Below are positions 34,128 through 40,985 of a stretch of DNA of 64,000 bases, piece after piece. This DNA comes from Streptomyces reniochalinae (lineage in GTDB: Bacteria; Actinomycetota; Actinomycetes; Streptomycetales; Streptomycetaceae), in the NCBI RefSeq assembly GCF_003323735.1, contig NZ_QOIM01000040.1:62001-126000 (forward strand). Reading direction: 5' to 3'. The notes under the pieces were generated by a model. That model was not told the DNA's origin and did no database searches. It saw only the letters and a program-made list of their open reading frames with translations. How positions within the stretch are numbered: the first letter of the stretch is position 1; each line of letters begins with the position of its first letter. The translations under genes and the position numbers were made by a program.

Positions 34128-35126
34128 TCACCCGCCCCCACGGCGGCCGGCCCACCGGAGCCGGCCGGACTCCCCGGACACCGGCCCGCGCCCTGCGGGC
34201 GCCCCCGGACCGGGCTGGCAACGGTCGAGCACGCCGCCCACCTCGGCGATGTCCCGTGGCCCCACCCGGCAGCACCCGCCGACCAGCCGCGCTCCCCGCG
34301 CCACCCACTCCGCGGCGAGGGACGGTGCGAACGTCGGCGCGCCCGTCCAGGCCGACCGCCCGGCGTCCCAGCCCTCACCGCTGTTGGGATACGCGACGAG
34401 CGGCACTCCGGGGCAGGCGCGAGCCGCGGCCTCCAGCGCCGGCGCCACCTCGTGCGCCGCACAGCAGTTGACGCCGACCGCGAGCACCTGCTCGTTCCCC
34501 GCGGCGACGGCGAAGGCGTCCTCCAGCGGCTGGCCCGCCCGCGTACGCCCGCCCGCGACGGTGTAGCTCAGCCACACCGGCACCCCGCAGCCGGCCGCCG
34601 CCCGCAGCAGAGCCTCGGCCTCCGTCGCGTCGGGCACCGTCTCGGCCGCCAGCACGTCGGGCGCGCCGGCCACCAGCGCCTCGATCCGCGGCCGGTGGAA
34701 GGCCGCCAGTTCGGCGACGCCGAGCCCGTACCGGCCCCGGTACTCGCTCCCGTCGGCGAGGACCGCTCCGTACGGGCCGACGGACCCGGCGACCCACACC
34801 GCCTCGCCGGTGGTGCGGGCTGCCGCCGCACGGGCCAGCTCCACGCTGCGCCGGAAGAGCGCCCGCGCCCCGTCCGCGGTCCGCCCGTACCGGGCGAAGC
34901 CCTCGAACGACGCCTGGTAGGCGGCGGTGATCAGCACCCGCGCCCCCGCCCGCACGTAGGCCGCGTGCGCCGCCTCGATCTCCTCGGGCGCCTCGGCCAG
35001 CAGCCTGGCCGACCACAGGTCGTCGTCCAGGTCGTGGCCCTGGGCCGTCAGCTGGTTGGAGAGCCCGCCGTCGAGGAGGACGGGGCCGGCGCGCAGGGCT
35101 TCGGCGAGCGGGGGGCGGCGCTTCAT
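34128..35126 (-). CDS. mmuM: Homocysteine S-methyltransferase
   Basis: The 332-residue TIM barrel has the homocysteine methyltransferase zinc ligands: the cysteine of VGVNCCAAHE near residue 222 and the paired cysteines of LVGGCCRVGPRDIAE near 288. VLLDGGLSNQL begins the barrel. By family it methylates homocysteine from S-methylmethionine or a similar donor to give methionine. The ATG at 35126 overlaps the stop of the upstream LLM-class gene by four bases, so they are co-translated. The extreme C-terminus (last 35 residues) is glycine/arginine-rich and not conserved. Confidence 0.88.
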   Translation of the reverse strand: MKRRPPLAEALRAGPVLLDGGLSNQLTAQGHDLDDDLWSARLLAEAPEEIEAAHAAYVRAGARVLITAAYQASFEGFARYGRTADGARALFRRSVELARAAAARTTGEAVWVAGSVGPYGAVLADGSEYRGRYGLGVAELAAFHRPRIEALVAGAPDVLAAETVPDATEAEALLRAAAGCGVPVWLSYTVAGGRTRAGQPLEDAFAVAAGNEQVLAVGVNCCAAHEVAPALEAAARACPGVPLVAYPNSGEGWDAGRSAWTGAPTFAPSLAAEWVARGARLVGGCCRVGPRDIAEVGGVLDRCQPGPGAPAGRGPVSGESGRLRWAGRRGGG

Positions 35127-36046
35127 GCCAGCTTGGCCTGCACCTGGTCGGCGATCAGCGACAGGTGGTCCAGGTCGCTCAGGTCGAGGATTTGCAGGTA
35201 GACGCGGGTGCTGCCCAGCTCTCCGTAGCGGCCGATCTTGTCGATGACCTCCGCGGGCGAACCGGCCAGGCCGTTCTCCTTCAGCTCGGCCACGTCGCGG
35301 CCGATGGCGGCGGCGCGGCGCGCGACCTCGGCGTCGTCCTTGCCCACGCAGGCCACCAGCGCGTTGGAGTACACCAGCTCGGAGGCGTCACGGCCGCGCT
35401 CCTCGGCTGCCGCCCGCACCCGCTCGAACTGCCGCTCGCTGTCGGCGAGCGAGCCGAACGGCACGTTGAACTCGTCCGCGTACCGCGCCGCCAGCCGCGG
35501 GGTCCGCTTGGCGCCGAAGCCGCCGACCAGCACGGGGATCCGCTCCTGGTGCGGCTTGGGCAGCGCGGGGGAGTCCTTGAGCTGGTAGTAGGTGCCCTCG
35601 TAGTCGAACTTCTGCCCGACCGGGGTCTCCCAGAGCCCTGTGATGATCGCCAGCTGCTCCTCCAGCCGGCCGAACTTCTCCTTCGGGAACGGGATGCCGT
35701 AGGCCGTGTGCTCGTCCTCGTACCAGCCCGAACCGAGTCCGAAGTCGACCCGGCCCCCCGACATGGCGTCCACCTGGGCGACCTGGATCGCCAGCGTGCC
35801 GGGCAGCCGGAAGGTGCCCGCCGTCATCAGTGTGCCCAGCCGGATGCGGCTGGTCTCCCGGGCGAGCCCCGCCAGGGTGATCCAGGCGTCCGTGGGCCCG
35901 GGCAGACCGTCGGAGTCCCCCATGGCCAGGTAGTGGTCGGAGCGGTAGAAGGCGTCGAAGCCGAGGTCCTCGGTGGCCTTCGCGACCTTCAGCAGTGTGT
36001 CGTAGTCGGCCCCCTGCTGGGGCTCGGTGAAGATTCGCAGTCGCAT
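35123..36046 (-). CDS. LLM-class F420-dependent oxidoreductase
   Basis: The 307-residue protein is a luciferase-like monooxygenase of the F420-dependent actinobacterial subgroup. It begins LRIFTEPQQGADYDTLLKVAK. DHYLAMGDSDGLPGPTDAW near residue 36 and the FMN/F420-contacting LGSGWYEDEHTAYGIPFP near 103 are followed by VLVGGFGAKRTPRLAARYADEFN near 172. It carries out hydride transfer to or from an unknown small molecule. The gene starts a two-gene unit with the homocysteine methyltransferase. The ATG at 36046 has a GGGGCA tract, a poor ribosome site. Confidence 0.87.
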   Translation of the reverse strand: MRLRIFTEPQQGADYDTLLKVAKATEDLGFDAFYRSDHYLAMGDSDGLPGPTDAWITLAGLARETSRIRLGTLMTAGTFRLPGTLAIQVAQVDAMSGGRVDFGLGSGWYEDEHTAYGIPFPKEKFGRLEEQLAIITGLWETPVGQKFDYEGTYYQLKDSPALPKPHQERIPVLVGGFGAKRTPRLAARYADEFNVPFGSLADSERQFERVRAAAEERGRDASELVYSNALVACVGKDDAEVARRAAAIGRDVAELKENGLAGSPAEVIDKIGRYGELGSTRVYLQILDLSDLDHLSLIADQVQAKLA

Positions 36047-36089
36047 GCCCCCATCTTGCCCCGTGGGCGTCCCCGCCCGCCGCGCCCCC

Positions 36090-36710
36090 TCACCGGCCGG
36101 CCCCGCTCCGCGCCTGCCCGGACGCGCCCTCAGCGCCGAGCAGCCGCAGCAGGCCGGTGCGCAGCGTCCGGCGGGCCTCCTTCGGGGAGAGCCGTCCGGC
36201 GTCGGCCTCGCCGCTCGACGCGTGGGCCAGGGCGATCGTGGCGGCGACGAGCCAGTCGGGCGAGGTGTGCCCGTCGAACTCCCCGCTCGCCTGCCCGCGC
36301 CGCACGACCCGTCCCAGCAGGTCGGCGACGCGCGCGTGGCGGGCCCGGTCCTCCTCGGCGCTCGCGGGCAGGCTGCCGGCCTGCCGCGCCAGCGCGGGGT
36401 AGCGCCCGGCGGTCCGCTCGGCGGCGTCGAGCAGCCGCAGCAGCGCTTCCGCGGCCGGCCCTTCGTCGGGGGCGGCCTCCTCCATCGCGGCGACGGTCCG
36501 CCCGGTGAGGTGGTCGACCACCCCGGCCAGCAGCCGTTCGCGGGAGGGGAAGTGGGCGTAGACGGTCTGCCGTGTCACCCCGGCGGCCCGGCCGACGGCT
36601 TCGATGCTCGCGTCGGGGCGCTCGTCGAGCAGCGCGAGCGCGGCGTCGAGGATCGCGGCCCGGCTGCGGCGGGCGTCGGCACGGCGGCGCGGGGTCGGCG
36701 AATGCGTCAT
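36090..36710 (-). CDS. TetR-family regulator divergent from an NTF2/metallochaperone unit
   Basis: The 206-residue protein has a TetR helix-turn-helix near residues 15-60 (SRAAILDAALALLDE, EAVGRAAGVTRQTVYAHFPSRERLL) and a helical ligand domain. The divergent gap of 73 bases contains two CTTACA-N3-TGTAAG-type palindromes, one beside its own start and one overlapping the opposite promoter. It therefore most likely represses itself and the NTF2-like/HMA pair. The ligand is unknown. The ATG at 36710 has the first operator immediately upstream, leaving no clear ribosome site. Confidence 0.85.
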   Translation of the reverse strand: MTHSPTPRRRADARRSRAAILDAALALLDERPDASIEAVGRAAGVTRQTVYAHFPSRERLLAGVVDHLTGRTVAAMEEAAPDEGPAAEALLRLLDAAERTAGRYPALARQAGSLPASAEEDRARHARVADLLGRVVRRGQASGEFDGHTSPDWLVAATIALAHASSGEADAGRLSPKEARRTLRTGLLRLLGAEGASGQARSGAGR

Positions 36711-36712
36711 CT

Positions 36713-36762
36713 CTTACACCTTGTCAAAATTCCACGGTTCACCATACCTTACAAGCTGTAAG
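36713..36762. promoter_or_regulatory. Two TetR operators and a divergent promoter
   Basis: CTTACA-AGC-TGTAAG at 36748-36762 is a perfect palindrome. CTTACA-CCT-TGTCAA at 36713-36727 is an imperfect second copy, centred 35 bases away. On the plus strand TTGTCA (36721-36726) and TACCTT (36745-36750) form an 18-base-spaced promoter whose -10 overlaps the perfect operator. GGGAGAAGG precedes the ATG at 36784. Confidence 0.7.
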
Positions 36763-36783
36763 AGATCGGGAGAAGGGATCACC

Positions 36784-37188
36784 ATGAGACCGTTCGACAG
36801 CGCCGATCCGCACGGCTTCCTCGCCGCGTTCTTCACCGCGTTCCACCACGACCTCACCCACGGGGACGAGGACGCCGGAACCGTCGTCGACCGGTACCAC
36901 ACCCCGGACGTCGTCCAGTTCGCCGACGGCCACCGCATGGACCGGGACAAGCTCATCGCGCACACCAGGCCCACCCGCAAGCACAAGCCCTCACTCGGGG
37001 TGGAGGTCCACGACGCGCTGGCGGACGGCGACCGGATCGCCGCCCGCTACACGCTCCACGTGCGCGACCGCGGGCGGGACCTGGATGTCGAGGTCTCCTT
37101 CTTCGGCAGGTTCGCGCCCGAAGGGCGCCTGCGCAGCGCCCACATGCTCACGCGCGCCCTCCCGCGCAAGCAGGAGGACGCCGCATGA
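36784..37188 (+). CDS. NTF2/SnoaL-like fold protein
   Basis: The 134-residue protein has the layout of SnoaL-like NTF2-fold proteins: an N-terminal helix (FLAAFFTAFHHDLTHG), VDRYHTPDVVQFADGHRMDRDKLIAH, and beta strands ending VEVSFFGRFAPEGRLRSAHMLTR. Family members are small-molecule isomerases, hydrolases or binding proteins; no catalytic pair can be assigned here. It is transcribed from the TetR-controlled promoter and overlaps the metallochaperone gene by four bases (ATGA). The ATG at 36784 has a strong GGGAGAAGG site. Confidence 0.75.
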   Translation: MRPFDSADPHGFLAAFFTAFHHDLTHGDEDAGTVVDRYHTPDVVQFADGHRMDRDKLIAHTRPTRKHKPSLGVEVHDALADGDRIAARYTLHVRDRGRDLDVEVSFFGRFAPEGRLRSAHMLTRALPRKQEDAA

Positions 37189-37487
37189 CCACGCGGACCT
37201 ACACCGTGCTCGGCATGGCCTGCGGCCACTGCGCCGGCTTCGTCACCGAGGAGTTGCGAGCTCTTCCCGGTGTGACCGGGGTCGCGGTCGACGTCGAAGG
37301 CGACGCCGTCACCGTGACCAGCACCCGCGCTCTCGGCCTCGGCGAGGTCCGTGCCGCCGTCGACGAGGCGGGCTACGAACTCGTCGCGGAGGAGGGGGTC
37401 GAAGCGGAGGAGAGGGAGGAAGCGGAGGAGAGGGAGGAAGCGGGGGAGAGGGGGACCGGTCCGGCGCGGGTGCGGCGGCGCCCGTAG
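37185..37487 (+). CDS. Heavy-metal-associated (CopZ-like) metallochaperone
   Basis: The first 67 residues form an HMA domain with the Cu(I)-binding motif GMACGHC near residue 10 and the ferredoxin-like fold strands VAVDVEGDAVTVT and AAVDEAGYELV. It should bind a soft metal, most often copper, in the cytoplasm. The C-terminal 33 residues are an added acidic/basic tail of three E-A-E-E-R-E repeats encoded by an 18-bp tandem repeat, absent from ordinary CopZ proteins. Co-translation with an NTF2-like protein under a TetR regulator is unusual for a copper chaperone. No copper-exporting ATPase gene is nearby. Confidence 0.85.
   Translation: MTTRTYTVLGMACGHCAGFVTEELRALPGVTGVAVDVEGDAVTVTSTRALGLGEVRAAVDEAGYELVAEEGVEAEEREEAEEREEAGERGTGPARVRRRP
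37401..37454. repeat. 18-bp tandem repeat in the metallochaperone tail
   Basis: Two identical units GAAGCGGAGGAGAGGGAG (37401-37418, 37419-37436) and a third degenerate one (37437-37454). They encode the EAEEREEAEERE tail in frame, so copy-number change alters only tail length. Confidence 0.85.
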
Positions 37488-37531
37488 TGCGCCGTCACCG
37501 CGTCCGGCCGCAGGCGTACACACGGGTGCGA

Positions 37532-37549
37532 CCCGGGGCCCACCCCGGG
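37532..37549. terminator. Hairpin between the metallochaperone gene and a convergent gene
   Basis: CCCGGGG and CCCCGGG pair perfectly around a four-base loop, 45 bases after the plus-strand stop and in the gap before the minus-strand stop at 37568. Confidence 0.6.
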
Positions 37550-37567
37550 CCGGTGTGCCGCCGGGCG

Positions 37568-38026
37568 CTACGCGAGGCTGCCGCGCTCGCGCATCGACAG
37601 GGCGCGCAGAATGGCGGCGACCCGGTCACCGGACTCGTCCGCCGCGTCGATGGCCTCCATGCACTGCCAGTAGAGCGCCTCGTCCTCGGCGGTGACCGCG
37701 ACACCCACCAGCGCGACCCCCGCCTCGCCGAGGAGGGCGCCGAGGTCGTCGAGGGTGCGGCGGGGATCGTCGATCGCCGACAGCTGGGCCGCGCGGACAC
37801 CGCCGGCGCGCGCGACGGTGTGGTGTCTGGAGCCACCGGCCCTGGTGCCCACCTCGCTCAGCCCCAGCGCCTCCGACCGCACCGCCGGAGGACCGCTGAC
37901 CGCGAGATGGCTGCCCACCGCCACGGCGAGGGCCTGGGCCTGCCAGGCTTCCGTCACGATCTGGGCGACGTCCGCGCTGAGCGCGAGCGCCTGCCGCGTG
38001 GCGGCGATGAGCCGTACAGCATCCAT
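37568..38026 (-). CDS. Conserved Streptomyces protein, DUF6099-like
   Basis: The 152-residue cytoplasmic protein begins MDAVRLIAATRQALALS and continues IVTEAWQAQALAVAVGSHLAVSGPP and ALGLSEVG, wording I associate with the Streptomyces family DUF6099. The second half is helical (LGALLGEAGVALVGVAVTAEDEALYWQCMEAIDAADE). No enzyme motif is visible. ATG at 38026 is preferred over an in-frame ATG at 38041 because the GAGGGGGAA ribosome site lies between them. Two DnaA boxes and a TTGACA are upstream, giving a possible link to the cell cycle. Confidence 0.6.
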   Translation of the reverse strand: MDAVRLIAATRQALALSADVAQIVTEAWQAQALAVAVGSHLAVSGPPAVRSEALGLSEVGTRAGGSRHHTVARAGGVRAAQLSAIDDPRRTLDDLGALLGEAGVALVGVAVTAEDEALYWQCMEAIDAADESGDRVAAILRALSMRERGSLA

Positions 38027-38098
38027 CTGCTTCCCCCTCACTGGTCGCTACCCAGCGTGACTGTCAATGGCCAGCTCCGCCAGGGGGTTTCGGGTTTT

Positions 38099-38125
38099 TG
38101 TGGATAAAAAGGCTCGTGTGGATAA
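38099..38125. promoter_or_regulatory. Pair of perfect DnaA boxes
   Basis: TGTGGATAA (the complement of TTATCCACA) occurs at 38099-38107 and 38117-38125 in the same orientation, with starts 18 bases apart in an AT-rich stretch. Both match the E. coli DnaA-box consensus fully. The pair sits in the 104-base gap between the MazG-like gene and the DUF6099-like gene, about 75-100 bases upstream of the latter. Confidence 0.7.
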
Positions 38126-38130
38126 CTCCG

Positions 38131-38664
38131 TCACTCCATAGAGTGACCGGTTCCGGGCCTCGGGAAACGCCTTTCGTTCCTCTCGATCTTCGCTTCCAGC
38201 GCCGCGAGGGGATCGACCCCCACCACATGGCAGAACTGGAGGAGGTACGCGAGCACATCGGCGACCTCGTCCTCCACCCGTGCAGCGGAACCGCTCTCGG
38301 CCATCACCCGCGCCGACTGCTCCGGGGTCAACCACTGGAAGATCTCCACCAGTTCGGCCGCCTCGACGCTCAGCGCGGCCGCCAGGTTCTTCGGCGTGTG
38401 GTACTGCCCCCAGTCCCGTTCCGCCGCGAACCGCGCCAGGCGCTGCTGGAGCCCGGTCACGCTGCGGGCCTCCGCCGCTGCGGACGCGCCGCCGTCCGAG
38501 GGCGCGCCGCGGTCTCCGTATGCGGCCAGGTTCCCGCGTGCACCCCCGCCCCCGCTCGCGCCGCCACTCCGGGGCGCGCCGGAGCCACCGCGCGCCCCGT
38601 CCCGGCCTTCGTCCTCGCTGTTGCCATACGTGTCGTCGTGCGTGTCGCCGTGCGTCTCGTTCAC
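38131..38664 (-). CDS. MazG-like nucleotide pyrophosphohydrolase
   Basis: From GTG at 38664 the protein is 177 residues. The first 70 are a low-complexity, glycine/serine-rich tail unusual for the family. The catalytic part (about 72-165) is an all-alpha NTP pyrophosphatase: LARFAAERDWGQYHTPKNLAAAL, the ExxE metal motif in SVEAAELVEIFQW near residue 103 and the second motif EDEVADVLAYLLQF near 135. Relatives hydrolyse dCTP or other non-canonical nucleotides, cleaning the pool. The GTG overlaps the stop of the AAA protein gene upstream (GTGA). Confidence 0.85.
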   Translation of the reverse strand: MNETHGDTHDDTYGNSEDEGRDGARGGSGAPRSGGASGGGGARGNLAAYGDRGAPSDGGASAAAEARSVTGLQQRLARFAAERDWGQYHTPKNLAAALSVEAAELVEIFQWLTPEQSARVMAESGSAARVEDEVADVLAYLLQFCHVVGVDPLAALEAKIERNERRFPRPGTGHSME

Positions 38665-39914
38665 GCCCCAAGGTCTACCAGGCACACTTCCTCCCTCCGC
38701 GCGGCCTCCCGTGCCAGGAGGCCGCCCTGCGGCCCCGTCGCCAGCAGCCGCACGTGGCCCCGCTCGCACATCCGGCCCGCCAGCGCCAGCAGCGCGGCCG
38801 TCCGGCGCTCGTCCAGCCCGCCATCGAGGCCGTCCGCCAGCACCGCCATCGCCCGCCGGGCGGCAGGCACCTCGTCCACCGTGTCCACCGACAGCACGCC
38901 TGGGCCCGTCAGCAGCACCAGTGCCAGGGCCAGGAAGCGCAGTTCGCCGTCGCCCAGCCACGCCACAGGGGTGACGGTGCCCGCGCGCTCGCGTTCCAGT
39001 ACGGCCCGTACCAGGCCGGGACCGCACTCCTCGGCGCGCAGGTCGTTCACCGCGCCCGTGCAGCCGTCGCGTACCGCCGCCAGGAGCGCCGCGTGCCGGG
39101 TGGCGCACTCCGCGCGCGTACGGCGCAGCACGTCGGCGAGGTTGGCGCAGTCACCGCGCAGCATCCCGTCCCGCACCGGGACCGGCTTGCGCATCCGCGC
39201 CGGTACCGGATCGCAGCCGAAGGCCGACCGCAGTGCGACGACGACCTGTTCGGCGGCCTGGAGCAGTGCCCGCTCGGCCCTCGTCGTGCCCGCCATGCGC
39301 AGGGGCAGCAGGGGGAGGGCCAGCCGGTCGTCGGGGAAGGGGGTGCGCAGCGCGCGGGCCGCTCCCGCCGCACGGCAGGTGGCCTCCACCGCGCGCCGCG
39401 CCGGGTCCCGCAAGGCGGTCGCCAGCAGTGTGGTGCCGTGTGCGTCGGTCAACCGCTCGCCGACCACGCGCAGTTCCGGTTCCGCCTGCACGGCGACGTC
39501 GAACCGCAGCAGCCCCGCGGGCCCCGCCACGGCGCAGCCGAGCCGGAAGCCGCGACGGCCCTGCTGGTCGGGGCGTGCGGCCTGCGGCACGTACGGGGAG
39601 GGCCCGCCGCTTCCGGCTGCGAAGACGTCGTCCAGCGCGGCTCCCGCCGCGAGCCGGGCCAGGGCCTCGTAGCCCTGGACCACGCTGGTCCTGCCGCTCC
39701 CGCCTGGGCCCGTCACCACGGTCAGCGGCTCCAGCGGGACGGTCAGCGCCCGCAGCGCCCGGAACGCGGACAGGTGCAGCGCGGTGACCACCGGTGCCCG
39801 CACGGCTTGTGCGTCCTGCCCGCCTGGTCGGGGTCCTGGGGGCTGCGCGTCCTGTCCGGCGCGCTGTGCCGCCGCCGTGGGGGCCGTGCGGCGCTCCGGT
39901 GCCGTGGTTGCCAT
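38661..39914 (-). CDS. AAA-type ATP-binding protein with an arginine in the Walker A motif
   Basis: The 417-residue protein resembles OLD/RecF-like AAA ATPases. It starts with LHLSAFRALRALTVPLEPLTVVTGPGGSGRTSVV, where the Walker A lysine position is arginine (GxxGSGRTS). DGELRFLALALVLLTGPGVLSVDTVDEVPAA near residue 330 contains the signature-like LxxGE segment and a Walker B-type strand; RLLATGPQGGLLA is a sensor-like end. Some function may remain, but normal ATP hydrolysis is doubtful. ATG at 39914 is used because the upstream extension is a shadow. It is co-translated with the MazG-like gene, suggesting a nucleotide or DNA maintenance role. Confidence 0.72.
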   Translation of the reverse strand: MATTAPERRTAPTAAAQRAGQDAQPPGPRPGGQDAQAVRAPVVTALHLSAFRALRALTVPLEPLTVVTGPGGSGRTSVVQGYEALARLAAGAALDDVFAAGSGGPSPYVPQAARPDQQGRRGFRLGCAVAGPAGLLRFDVAVQAEPELRVVGERLTDAHGTTLLATALRDPARRAVEATCRAAGAARALRTPFPDDRLALPLLPLRMAGTTRAERALLQAAEQVVVALRSAFGCDPVPARMRKPVPVRDGMLRGDCANLADVLRRTRAECATRHAALLAAVRDGCTGAVNDLRAEECGPGLVRAVLERERAGTVTPVAWLGDGELRFLALALVLLTGPGVLSVDTVDEVPAARRAMAVLADGLDGGLDERRTAALLALAGRMCERGHVRLLATGPQGGLLAREAARREEVCLVDLGA

Positions 39915-40034
39915 ACGGCCGACCGTACGCAGCCGGCCGCGCGGCGAACCGTTCCCGCGCAGCGGGCTTCGCCCGATCCGGTGAACTCCAGCTTCCCGCA
40001 AGGGGGTCCGGCAGGGCACGTCTATCGCGCACTC

Positions 40035-40048
40035 GTGACGGTGGTCAC
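40035..40048. promoter_or_regulatory. Palindrome and possible promoter before the enoyl-CoA hydratase gene
   Basis: GTGAC-GGTG-GTCAC (40035-40048) is a perfect palindrome 80 bases before the ATG. It overlaps a weak promoter, GTGACG-N16-GATACG. The site differs from the GCGTT-N6-AACGC palindrome at the CoA ligase promoter, so common PaaX control is not shown. Confidence 0.35.
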
Positions 40049-40126
40049 CGACCGATGATACGTTCGGCGCGTGGTGGCCCGGGTGCCCACCCGGGCGCGT
40101 TCGCCGACGGAGCGACGGAGGCCCGT

Positions 40127-40954
40127 ATGAGCCCGTTCACCGGTTCCGCTCAACGCACCGCCCCCTGGCGGCATCTGGAAGTGCGCGAGGAGGACGGGGT
40201 CACCACCGTCACGCTGGCGCGGCCCGCGAAGCTGAACGCCTTGACGTTCGAGGCGTACGCGGATCTGCGCGACCTGCTCGCGGAGCTCTCGCACCGGGAG
40301 CGCCCGCGGGCGCTGGTGCTGGCGGGGGAGGGGCGCGGCTTCTGCTCGGGCGGTGACGTGGACGAGATCATCGGCGCCACTCTCGGTATGGACACCGCCC
40401 GGCTGCTGGACTTCAACCGGATGACGGGACAGGTGGTGCGGGCGGTCCGGGAGGCGCCCTTCCCCGTGGTGGCCGCCGTGCACGGGGTCGCCGCGGGCGC
40501 GGGTGCGGTGCTCGCGCTCGCCGCCGACTTCCGGGTCGCCGACCCGACGGCGCGGTTCGCCTTCCTGTTCACCAAGGTCGGTCTCTCCGGAGGCGACATG
40601 GGCGCCGCCTATCTGCTGCCCCGCGTCGTCGGCCTCGGCCATGCGACGCGCATCCTGATGCTGGGCGAGCCGGTGCGGGCACCGGAGGCCGAGCGCATCG
40701 GACTGCTGAGCCAGGTCGTGGACGAGGGCGAGACCCAGCGGGCCGCCAGGGATCTGGCCCGGCGTCTGGCGGACGGTCCCGCTCTGGCCCACGCGCAGAC
40801 CAAGGCGCTGCTCACCGCCGAACTCGACCTTCCGCTCGCCGGCGCGGTCGAACTGGACGCCGCCACACAGGCGCTGCTGATGCACGGTGAGGACTACAAG
40901 GAGTTCCACGCCGCCTTCACCGCCAAGCGGCCGCCCGTCTGGCGGGGACGGTGA
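40127..40954 (+). CDS. Enoyl-CoA hydratase/isomerase family protein
   Basis: The 275-residue protein has the crotonase fold: VTLARPAKLNALTFEAYADL near residue 26, the oxyanion-hole VLAGEGRGFCSGGDVDEI near 65 and VHGVAAGAGAVLALAADFRVADPTARFAF near 120. The usual second catalytic glutamate region reads KVGLSGGDMGAAYLLPRVVG, in which glycine and aspartate take the place of the common glutamate. By context it acts on a ring-derived CoA ester made by the downstream fused flavoenzyme, with whose gene it overlaps (GTGA). The ATG at 40127 follows GACGGAGG. Confidence 0.85.
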   Translation: MSPFTGSAQRTAPWRHLEVREEDGVTTVTLARPAKLNALTFEAYADLRDLLAELSHRERPRALVLAGEGRGFCSGGDVDEIIGATLGMDTARLLDFNRMTGQVVRAVREAPFPVVAAVHGVAAGAGAVLALAADFRVADPTARFAFLFTKVGLSGGDMGAAYLLPRVVGLGHATRILMLGEPVRAPEAERIGLLSQVVDEGETQRAARDLARRLADGPALAHAQTKALLTAELDLPLAGAVELDAATQALLMHGEDYKEFHAAFTAKRPPVWRGR

Positions 40955-40985
40955 GCCGCCCGCCCGGCCGGGACGGTGAGCCGCC
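40945..40985. repeat. 16-bp direct repeat spanning a gene junction
   Basis: GGGACGGTGAGCCGCC occurs at 40945-40960 and again at 40970-40985. The first copy contains the stop-start overlap of the enoyl-CoA hydratase and fused flavoenzyme genes. The 25-base offset means the second GTGA is out of frame. Confidence 0.8.
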
